DNA of 47,843 nucleotides from Verrucomicrobiota bacterium (GTDB lineage Bacteria; Verrucomicrobiota; Verrucomicrobiia; Chthoniobacterales; UBA10450): the NCBI GenBank assembly GCA_003218305.1, contig QHMY01000041.1, forward strand, positions 1 through 47,843. The letters are read 5' to 3'. The stretch's first letter is position 1. Each line of letters starts with the position of its first letter. The notes below the pieces were generated by a model. The model worked only from the letters and a program-made list of their open reading frames with translations. It was not told where the DNA came from and did no database searches. A program made the translations under genes and the position numbers. Below, piece after piece: positions 1 to 5,830 of the stretch.

Positions 1-1
1 C

Positions 2-622
2 GGGAAAAAGAACGGCAACCAACTAGAAAACATCATCGTTTTTGAAACGGATGAAGCTTACGTCCCGATGAAAGTGACTTACGCCCGCACCGGCTCCCTC
101 GAAGCCGATCTGCCGAACAAACGGATCCTCATGCATGTGATGGGCGCCCGTTACCAGCAGCGCGACGAATTCGAGCCGTTCGATCTCAACCGGATGAGGG
201 ACGGAATCAGCGTCGAGGAAGGGACGCTTCCGATCAGCCTGGATGAGCTTTACGAAAAGGAGAAGAGACGGGCCAGTCGGTCGATGCTCTCGCTCGAGCA
301 GCTTCTGGAACAGCTGGATAACGACGATCCGAAGTTGCGCAGCTCGAGCCGCACCGAGATCAACAAACGCTTTTCCTTCCCGCTCGCTTGTATTGTCTTT
401 GCTCTCGTGGGCGTCCCTCTCGGCATCACGGCGCATCGGCGCGAAACCTCCTTCGGTTTCGGGGCGAGCCTCGTTATCGGCGTCTTTTATTTTCTCTTCA
501 TCATCGTCGCCGACACCTTGCGGACGAATCCGAAACTTCACCCCGAACTTCTCGTCTGGTTTCCGAACCTGCTTTTCTTGGCGCTCGGAATCTGGATGTT
601 CCGCCGGCTGAGCCGGCAGTAG
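2..622 (+). CDS. LptF/LptG family permease, C-terminal part (5' end outside window)
   Basis: This is the C-terminal 206 residues of a YjgP/YjgQ (LptF/LptG) family protein; the reading frame is open from base 2, so the start lies before the window. Known family members are the inner-membrane permease subunits of the LptBFGC complex that extracts lipopolysaccharide and passes it to the Lpt bridge. The visible part has the end of the periplasmic beta-rich domain, then a charged cytoplasm-facing stretch (SLEQLLEQLD and the EINKRFSFPLACI entry), then three membrane segments, including FALVGVPLGI and VFYFLFIIVADTL. The EINKRxSxPxAxxxFxLVGxPLGI pattern is characteristic of the family. I cannot tell LptF from LptG without the N-terminus. 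It is followed by a hairpin-rich gap and convergent genes, so it is probably the last gene of its operon. Confidence 0.9.
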   Translation, partial: GKKNGNQLENIIVFETDEAYVPMKVTYARTGSLEADLPNKRILMHVMGARYQQRDEFEPFDLNRMRDGISVEEGTLPISLDELYEKEKRRASRSMLSLEQLLEQLDNDDPKLRSSSRTEINKRFSFPLACIVFALVGVPLGITAHRRETSFGFGASLVIGVFYFLFIIVADTLRTNPKLHPELLVWFPNLLFLALGIWMFRRLSRQ

Positions 623-624
623 GA

Positions 625-690
625 TTCACAGGAGGAAACAGAGGGAACGGAGATAATTCCGAAACCTCTGTTGCCTTTGTTACCTCCTGT
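625..690. repeat. Imperfect inverted repeat, purine/pyrimidine-biased hairpin after the permease gene
   Basis: The left arm (near 629-653, beginning ACAGGAGGAAACAGAGGG) and the right arm (near 666-690, ending TTACCTCCTGT) are about 25 bases each and pair with a few mismatches around a short spacer. One strand of each arm is nearly all purine apart from C. It follows the permease stop directly and could act as a transcription terminator. A related copy of the right arm follows the transglutaminase gene near 840-865, so it is also a dispersed repeat. Confidence 0.55.
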
Positions 691-761
691 TACGAAACGG
701 GAGATGCAGGCAACGCGTCGCCCATCATGAAGAATCTCTTCAAGATCGCGCGAACATAATT
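690..761 (-). pseudogene. Remnant duplicate of the transglutaminase gene 3' end
   Basis: On the minus strand this stretch reads NYVRAILKRFFMMGDALPAS plus PVS and a TAA stop. The intact neighbouring transglutaminase-like protein ends NFGRAILKKFFIISDELPAS plus SIS and TAA. The match continues past both stops into the same purine-rich 3' flank (CAGGAG-TAAC-AGGCAACAGAGG). About 140 bases are therefore repeated in tandem, with about 170 bases between equivalent points. Upstream of the NY codons the reading frame is lost, so only the last 24 or so codons survive. It may be the stump of a deleted second gene or a local duplication of the 3' end alone. It is not expected to be expressed. Confidence 0.6.
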
Positions 762-864
762 CGGTTTTTGGAGCGCAGTAATCCGCCGCTCTTGGGCGAT
801 TCGCAGAAGCAAAGGGAGGAAATAGAGATTTCCCCAACACCTCTGTTGCCTCCGTTATCTCCTG

Positions 865-1683
865 TTAGGAAATGGAAGACGCAGGCAGCTCGTCGCTGAT
901 GATGAAGAATTTCTTGAGGATGGCCCTGCCGAAATTCGTCGTGAGCGCCACGTCAGCGGCGTCGCGGCCGACAGCCATGACAATGCGGCCGATGCGCGCA
1001 ACGTTGTGGCGCGCGTCGAACGTGTACCAGCGGTCTCCCAGATAAACTTCGAACCAGCCGCTGAAATCCATCGGAAGGACGACCGGCACACCGATGTCTC
1101 CCATATAGCCGGTGACGTAGCGGGCCGGAATGTTCATGCAACGGCAGAAGGCCACGGCGAGATGACTGAAATCACGGCAAACGCCGCGGGGATCATTGTA
1201 AACATCGAAGGCGGACTTCGAGGGATCGGCGAAATGGTAGCCAAAGGTGATGTGGTTATGCACCCAGTCGCAGATGGCCTTGACCCGTGGCCAGCCGGGC
1301 GCCGTCGCGCCGAAAAGCTTCCAGGCGATGTCGGAAAGTTTATCCACCTCGCAATAACGGCTGGTCAAAAGGAAAGGAAGCGTCTCGCTCGGCAGATCTT
1401 CCACCTTGTGTTGGGGGGCGTCCGGACATTGCACGTCGGGTTGGCCGCTGTCCTCGATCACGGTCTCGAGAGAGAGCCGGAGATTTCCTGCCGGCGCGAG
1501 AATGCGCGCGCAGCGATTGCCGTAGAGATCGGTAAAATCGGTGAGGGGAACCTCCGGTTCGACGCGGACCTTCTCCTCGGCTCGAAGATCCTTTTGCCGG
1601 GAGGGATGGACGTACAGCATCAAAATCATCGGGGTGGAACCCGGGAGTTCGAATTCGATATCGAAGCCGATTTTGATGAGCAT
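865..1683 (-). CDS. Transglutaminase-like domain protein (272 aa)
   Basis: This is a cytoplasmic-looking protein of the bacterial transglutaminase-like superfamily, whose members use a Cys-His-Asp triad as proteases, amidases or cross-linking enzymes. Residues 1-100 form a beta-rich N-terminal region (TPMILMLYVHPS, FTDLYGNRCARILAPAG). The transglutaminase core covers about residues 110-230. It contains the Cys loop GVCRDFSHLA (Cys169), the strand SGWFEVYLGDRWYTFD and Asp223. In typical members the strand begins HAW with the catalytic His, and here it begins SGW (Ser208). From memory, close relatives in several phyla also have Ser there, so this may be a subfamily trait. There is no signal peptide. 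The gene stands alone, converging with the permease gene. The substrate is unknown. Confidence 0.85.
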   Translation of the reverse strand: MLIKIGFDIEFELPGSTPMILMLYVHPSRQKDLRAEEKVRVEPEVPLTDFTDLYGNRCARILAPAGNLRLSLETVIEDSGQPDVQCPDAPQHKVEDLPSETLPFLLTSRYCEVDKLSDIAWKLFGATAPGWPRVKAICDWVHNHITFGYHFADPSKSAFDVYNDPRGVCRDFSHLAVAFCRCMNIPARYVTGYMGDIGVPVVLPMDFSGWFEVYLGDRWYTFDARHNVARIGRIVMAVGRDAADVALTTNFGRAILKKFFIISDELPASSIS

Positions 1684-1765
1684 AAGGTGGCGCGCGGGGG
1701 ATGCGGGCCGCGGAAGATACTTCCGTCCGGAAAATAAGAAACCGATTTTGTGGAGGAAGGCTCAC

Positions 1766-1938
1766 GACTGTCATCCCGAGCCGCGCAGACGGCGAGGGAC
1801 CTCTCAACCGGTCGAAGGCCACACTCGGCAGAGATAAATGCCGCCGTCATTGAAGGTATTGTGCTTCCGAAGGCTCCAAGAGCGCGGCAAGTTCCATCGC
1901 GAGGTCCCTCGTCGTCTATGCGGCTCGGGATGACAGTC
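1766..1938. mobile_element. MITE-like element, copy A (about 35-bp terminal inverted repeats)
   Basis: The left end reads TGTCATCCCGAGCCGCGCAG and continues to GGGACCTC. The right end is its reverse complement with a few changes (GAGGTCCCTCGTCG...CGGGATGACA). The inverted symmetry extends outwards to GACTGTCAT/ATGACAGTC. The interior has no ORF but contains TTCCGAAGGCTCC, a diverged form of the core seen in copies B and C. It lies between two minus-strand genes (start of the transglutaminase gene and end of the next). Confidence 0.8.
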
Positions 1939-1945
1939 GGGGGGC

Positions 1946-2749
1946 CTAACTCGCCGAGCCAAACTTGGCCGTGACGACGACCTTGTCGCCAACAACCAGC
2001 TGAACCTCGCGCAAACGGACTTTTCCCAGCGGCAAAGCCATCAGCGGGAACTTCCGGCCCTCAACCTTTTGCAGGTAAGGCGTAAGGATGCCGCAGGCCA
2101 CGGTCGCCATTCCGCCGTCGCCGGTGCAGGTCAATCCGGACAACTTCAGATTCAGCTCATCATCCAAATCGAGTCGCGCGGTCACGCGGATTGACGCGCG
2201 GAGAAATAATTTTCGGGCCCGTACTGTCACTTCCGCTGCGACGGAATGAGCATTTTCCTGCCGCAGCTTCAATTGGACGCCCTCGACGGTGATGCCGTGC
2301 TTTTCCGCCTGATCCCGAGCGAGCTTGAAGACAAGAGCTTCGAGATCCGCCTGGGACAGGGAAATCTCGATGTTGCCATCAGCCGCGTGGTCGAGGGAAA
2401 GCACGATCTGATCGTTTGAATCCTTGCCCTGGCGGAGTTGAACGCTGTGCGCGGCCAGCGAAAGATCGAGTGTAACCGGACCGACCAAGAGCGGCGAAGC
2501 GCTCAGAGTGAACTGATCAATTTCGAGCGCGGGCGACGTCTCGCCTGAAACGGGCGAAGGGTGGGGCACATCCTCACGGAGCCGGGCGCCGTCTAGAGAA
2601 ATGGTAATCGCTTCGAGATGAGGGTAGGCACGCTCGCGCACCGTGACAGGCGGGGAGTCCGTGACGAAGCTGCGTTGGAGGCTCTCGTTCAGTAGGCGCT
2701 GGAGCTCAAAAGCGGAGGAGGGGAAAGTGTTGGTGTGGAGTGGAAACAT
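1946..2749 (-). CDS. Hypothetical protein (267 aa), beta-rich, possibly lipid-binding-like
   Basis: I do not recognise this protein with certainty. It has an even mix of alternating hydrophobic and charged residues suggesting long beta strands (ALEIDQFTLSASPLLVGPVT, VEGVQLKLRQENAHSVAAEV, LNLKLSGLTCTGDG). There is one helix-like stretch (LSQADLEALVFKLARDQAEK), and the protein ends VRLREVQLVVGDKVVVTAKF. The pattern of strands defining 'sub-functions', followed by a final strand block, resembles DUF2993/LmeA-like putative lipid-binding proteins. There is no clear signal peptide or membrane segment. The coding assignment is supported by the long open frame with consistent composition; MITE copy A ends just downstream of its stop. 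The function is unknown. Confidence 0.65.
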   Translation of the reverse strand: MFPLHTNTFPSSAFELQRLLNESLQRSFVTDSPPVTVRERAYPHLEAITISLDGARLREDVPHPSPVSGETSPALEIDQFTLSASPLLVGPVTLDLSLAAHSVQLRQGKDSNDQIVLSLDHAADGNIEISLSQADLEALVFKLARDQAEKHGITVEGVQLKLRQENAHSVAAEVTVRARKLFLRASIRVTARLDLDDELNLKLSGLTCTGDGGMATVACGILTPYLQKVEGRKFPLMALPLGKVRLREVQLVVGDKVVVTAKFGSAS

Positions 2750-2816
2750 TGGAATGGCGAACGTCGAATTTCGAAGGTCGAATGTCCAATCGGGAGAAGC
2801 AGAAACCTGCTCGCAA

Positions 2817-2882
2817 CGCTGGGCTATTTTCAGCGACCAGAGAGGCTAATACGACTATATGTCTCCAGGAATTTTCAAACTG
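2817..2882 (-). repeat. Copy of a structured dispersed repeat (relic)
   Basis: The reverse complement of this 66-base stretch matches 14317-14382 almost throughout: CAGTTTGAAAA(c/t)TCCTGG, then a TAGTCGTATT loop, then TTCGCTGAAAATAGCCCAGC (first base T replaced by G here). Here only one side of the larger palindromic element survives. The 2750-2946 gap holds this relic and a short hairpin before the S14 gene. Confidence 0.7.
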
Positions 2883-2892
2883 AACCACCCCT

Positions 2893-2928
2893 GCGAAGAA
2901 AAGATGTTGCATCCCAAGGCTTCTTCGC
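2893..2928. promoter_or_regulatory. Short inverted repeat in the leader of the S14 gene
   Basis: GCGAAGAA (2893-2900) and TTCTTCGC (2921-2928) are perfect 8-base arms around a 20-base spacer, ending 18 bases before the S14 start codon. It could be an operator or a leader hairpin. No Shine-Dalgarno motif is obvious between it and the ATG. The role is a guess from position only. Confidence 0.3.
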
Positions 2929-2946
2929 TACTTTCCGCGTTCCCTT

Positions 2947-3216
2947 ATGGCGAAAACGTCCTGGATAAATCGCAACGACCGCAAGCGCGCTACCGTAAAA
3001 AAATACGCGGCCCTGCGTGCTGAGCTGAAGGCGAAGAAAGATTACCAAGGCTTGTCGCAACTCCCTCGGGATGCGAGCCCTACGCGGGTGGTAAACCGTT
3101 GCGAAGTCAGCGGCCGCCGCCGGGCCTTCATTCGCCGGTTCAAGATTTCGCGCCTCACCTTCCGTGAGCTCGCTTCCGCCGGGTTCATCCCTGGTGTGAC
3201 CAAATCGAGCTGGTAG
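2947..3216 (+). CDS. rpsN: 30S ribosomal protein S14, zinc-independent form (89 aa)
   Basis: This is small-subunit ribosomal protein S14, which binds 16S rRNA in the head of the 30S subunit. It begins MAKTSWINRNDRKR and ends with the family signature FRELASAGFIPGVTKSSW. Its length of 89 residues is that of the long 'C-minus' form. It has only one Cys (NRCEVSGRRR) and no CxxC pairs, so it cannot form the zinc ribbon of the short form. It is not in a ribosomal protein operon: the upstream gene points away and a CorC-type gene follows. Such orphan zinc-free paralogues are often induced under zinc limitation, but whether a second rpsN exists here cannot be seen. Confidence 0.95.
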   Translation: MAKTSWINRNDRKRATVKKYAALRAELKAKKDYQGLSQLPRDASPTRVVNRCEVSGRRRAFIRRFKISRLTFRELASAGFIPGVTKSSW

Positions 3217-3261
3217 AAACCCGCTCGCTGGGCTTCCGGGTGCAGGGCACGCATCCGCTAA

Positions 3262-4671
3262 ATGAATCTTTCGTTATTTCTATTCCTCGCCTTTGGCCCC
3301 ATGGCTGAAGCGATTTCGGAGCATTGGGATCCATTCGGTCTGATCCTGCTCAAGCTGGGCGCCATCGCAGCTCTGGTGGTGGCGAACGGCTTTTTCGTCG
3401 CGGCCGAGTTCGCCCTGGTCAAGGTGCGCGGCAGTCAGCTGGATGCGTTGGAAACGGAGGGAAACCGGCGCGCGGGCGTTGCGCGGCAGGTCATTTCGAA
3501 CCTGGATGCATATCTCTCCGCCTGTCAGCTCGGAATTACCTTGGCCAGCCTGGGCCTGGGATGGGTCGGCGAACCATTTCTGGCGCGAATGCTCCAGCCG
3601 TTTTTCAAGCTGGCGTCGATCGAATCGCCGGCTGTGATCCAGGCGACTTCGTTCGTCCTCGCGTTTTTCACCATTACATTCCTTCACATCGTTCTCGGCG
3701 AACAGGCGCCGAAAATCCTCGCGATCCGAAAAGCCCTCGGCACCTCCATGGCGATCAGCCCGCCATTGCGTTGGTTCTATTTTTTGTTCCGCCCGGCGAT
3801 CTGGTTCCTGAACGCTTCCTCCAACTGGGTCTTGAAGCATCTCTTCCGGATTGATCCGGTGACGGAAGGCGAAGTCTCGCACAGCGAAGAAGAGCTCCGG
3901 CTCATTCTCGACCAGAGCGAGAAGTCCGACGAAGTCTCTTCTCTCGGTCGCGATCTACTCGTGAATATTCTCGACCTTCGCGAGCGGGTCGTGCGCGATA
4001 TCATGACACCGCGCGGCGAAGTCGTTTTTCTCGATATGGAACAGAGCTTCGAGGAGAACGCGAAGAAAGCCTTCGAGTCGCGGCACACCAGATTCCCGCT
4101 TTGCCGCGGGCATCTCGACGACACGATCGGCCTGATCCACATCAAGGAGTTGGCGCCCATGATGCGCGATCCGCAGCCCGACCTGCTCCGGATTAAGCGG
4201 GACCTGATTCCCGTGCCGGAGATGCTGTCGCTCGAAAAATTGCTCAACCTCTTCCTGGCGAAACACGCCCATCTCGCCATCGTCGTGGACGAGTATGGGG
4301 GCACGGTCGGAATGGTGACGCTGGAGAATGTTCTCGAGGAAATCGTCGGCGACATCCAGGACGAGTTCGACACCGAGAAGGCTGAGTTTCGCAAGATCAA
4401 CGACAATGAGTTTTCCATTGATGGCGCGGTGGGGCTGTACGAGCTGCAGGACCTCGCTGGCCTGGAATTGGAGAGCGCCGATGTGAGCACGATCGGCGGT
4501 TACGTGACGCACCTGCTCGGTCATCTTCCCAAGCAGGGCGAACAGGTCAGGATCGAAAATTACCTGGTTACCATTTCCCAAACGGACGGCCGGCGGGTGG
4601 GCCAGTTGCATTTCCGGAAATTGAGCGACGCAGAAATGGAAAAGGCGCCGAAGTCGGACGCCGCGGTATAA
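3262..4671 (+). CDS. CorC/HlyC-type membrane protein with DUF21 and CBS domains (469 aa)
   Basis: This belongs to the CNNM/CorC (hemolysin C-like) family, membrane proteins implicated in magnesium or cobalt homeostasis and, in some bacteria, Mg2+ export. The order is: a short N-terminal tail, a DUF21/CNNM transmembrane domain at about residues 20-200 ([50 protein letters not shown]), two CBS domains at about 235-350 ([31 protein letters not shown]), and a CorC_HlyC C-terminal domain ([28 protein letters not shown]). An alternative start 13 codons in ([10 protein letters not shown]) is possible. The last residues APKSDAAV are nearly repeated at the end of the small gene at 5259-5513. Confidence 0.92.
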   Translation: MNLSLFLFLAFGPMAEAISEHWDPFGLILLKLGAIAALVVANGFFVAAEFALVKVRGSQLDALETEGNRRAGVARQVISNLDAYLSACQLGITLASLGLGWVGEPFLARMLQPFFKLASIESPAVIQATSFVLAFFTITFLHIVLGEQAPKILAIRKALGTSMAISPPLRWFYFLFRPAIWFLNASSNWVLKHLFRIDPVTEGEVSHSEEELRLILDQSEKSDEVSSLGRDLLVNILDLRERVVRDIMTPRGEVVFLDMEQSFEENAKKAFESRHTRFPLCRGHLDDTIGLIHIKELAPMMRDPQPDLLRIKRDLIPVPEMLSLEKLLNLFLAKHAHLAIVVDEYGGTVGMVTLENVLEEIVGDIQDEFDTEKAEFRKINDNEFSIDGAVGLYELQDLAGLELESADVSTIGGYVTHLLGHLPKQGEQVRIENYLVTISQTDGRRVGQLHFRKLSDAEMEKAPKSDAAV

Positions 4672-4732
4672 TTCGGCCCAATTCGGGAGACTCAATCGAG
4701 CCGGCTCGGCTCAGGCGTGATACGATTCGGAC

Positions 4733-5271
4733 ATGCAAAACGAGGTCGACATCATCCGCGACGTCTCGAGACGGATGGATGATGCGGGCATCGCTTACAT
4801 GCTCACCGGCTCTATGGCCATGAACTACTACGCTCAACCGCGCATGACGCGAAATATCGACGTCGTGGTGGCTCTTACCACTGCCGAGGCGGAGAAGATC
4901 GTCGAGTTATTCGATCGCGATTATTTTCTGTCCGAACAAGCCGTCCGCGATTCGATCGCTAACGAATCGATCTTCAACCTAATCCATAACGAGAGCGTCA
5001 TTAAGGTGACTGCATCGTGCGCAAGAACACGCCTTACCGGAGGGGCGAGTTCGACCGGCGGCGGCGAATCACGATTGACGATTTCTCGACTTGGATCGCA
5101 AGCAAGGAAGACCTGACCATTTCGAAATTTTTCTGGGCGAAGGATTCCGGATCGGAAATCCAAATGGGCGATGTGCGGAACCTGGCCGCAACCGGCTGCG
5201 ATATCTCCTACATCGAACATTGGACGGCAGAACTCGGCCTGACTAATCTCTGGCAGCAATGTCGCCCGTAA
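4733..5271 (+). pseudogene. Nucleotidyltransferase-like (DUF6036-type) gene with a frameshift
   Basis: The first frame (4733 to about 5012) gives a small nucleotidyltransferase-fold protein: DAGIAYMLTGSMAMNYYA, then RMTRNIDVVVAL and IFNLIHNESVIKV. The second frame (about 5013-5271) continues it: RKNTPYRRGEFDRRRRI, DFSTWIASKEDLTISKFFWA, GDVRNLAATG, WTAELGLTNLW. One extra base after AAGGTG near 5011 would read IKV-D-CIVRKNTPYRR and restore one protein of about 180 residues. This is a one-base deletion or a sequencing error. The family is related to AbiEii/MNT-type nucleotidyltransferases. The usual DID acidic pair reads NID here, so activity is doubtful even if the frame is restored. It overlaps the next gene by 13 bases. 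Confidence 0.75.
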
Positions 5272-5513
5272 CGGACACATCTCCCGAGATAGCCGCGATG
5301 ATCCGCGACCGGATCATGAAACTGTCCGGCGCTCAACGTTTCATTATGGGCGCGCGCATGTTTGAGAGCGCTCGAGTCATCGTGCTTGCCTCCTTCTCCG
5401 GGAATATTTCCGAGCTGGAACGGAAACGGATGCTCTACGAACGCTTCTACGGCGAACGTCTGACGTCAGCTGTGGAAACGGCGGAGGCACCAAAGTCCGA
5501 GGCAGCGGTGTAG
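5259..5513 (+). CDS. Small partner of the nucleotidyltransferase-like gene (84 aa), hypothetical
   Basis: This is a small helical protein that starts inside the last codons of the nucleotidyltransferase-like gene, which implies translational coupling. Sequence features are TSPEIAAMIRDRIMKLSG, AQRFIMGARMFESARVIV and ELERKRMLYERFYGERL. This resembles short proteins that follow DUF6036-type genes in many genomes and have a helix around '(T/S)..QR...A..M...AR'. It could be the partner of a toxin-antitoxin-like pair, but there is no direct evidence. Its C-terminus EAPKSEAAV mirrors the APKSDAAV end of the CorC protein upstream. I do not know its function. Confidence 0.65.
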   Translation: MSPVTDTSPEIAAMIRDRIMKLSGAQRFIMGARMFESARVIVLASFSGNISELERKRMLYERFYGERLTSAVETAEAPKSEAAV

Positions 5514-5544
5514 TTCAGACCCCGCTCGGCGCGCAGGCAGAGTT

Positions 5545-5699
5545 ATGGAATTGATTCACGAGACAGACATCATTTGTCCGCACTGCGGTGAATCGTTCCC
5601 GCTCCAATTGAAGATTGCACCGTCTGCTGCCGGCCGATCACCCTGACGATCCATTGCCGGCCGGGGGAGATTCAAAGCGTTTCTGAAGCCGGGGCCTGA
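5545..5699 (+). pseudogene. Broken CPXCG-motif Cys-rich small protein gene
   Basis: The ATG at 5545 opens MELIHETDIICPHCGESFPL, a zinc-knuckle start of the short CPxCG Cys-rich family. That frame then runs into an early stop. In the +1-shifted frame the expected second half follows: IEDCTVCCRPITLTIHCRPG, EIQSVSEAG and a TGA ending at 5699. The family normally has a dozen or so residues between the two halves, and these are missing, so an internal deletion with a frame change is the simplest explanation. The two Cys pairs (CPHC and CxxCC) would otherwise form the metal site. The tail of this gene (GAGATTCAAA...CTGA) is repeated upstream of the second giant gene at about 8838-8870. The 5514-5830 gap contains this pseudogene and the leader of the next gene. 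Confidence 0.65.
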
Positions 5700-5830
5700 C
5701 AAAAGAAAAGTCTCTACTTTCCCGGGCGAAACGGATAAACCTCGATTACAGCCCGCGTCAAAGTGGGACCCAGCCTCCCGGAGGTAGGATTGCTCAACTT
5801 CGAAACGGGCTCCAATTGGAGGAGTACGCC

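Noticed and set aside
3955-4695. 246-codon minus-strand frame across the CorC-type gene
   Set aside because: Antisense shadow of a well-conserved CBS/CorC protein.
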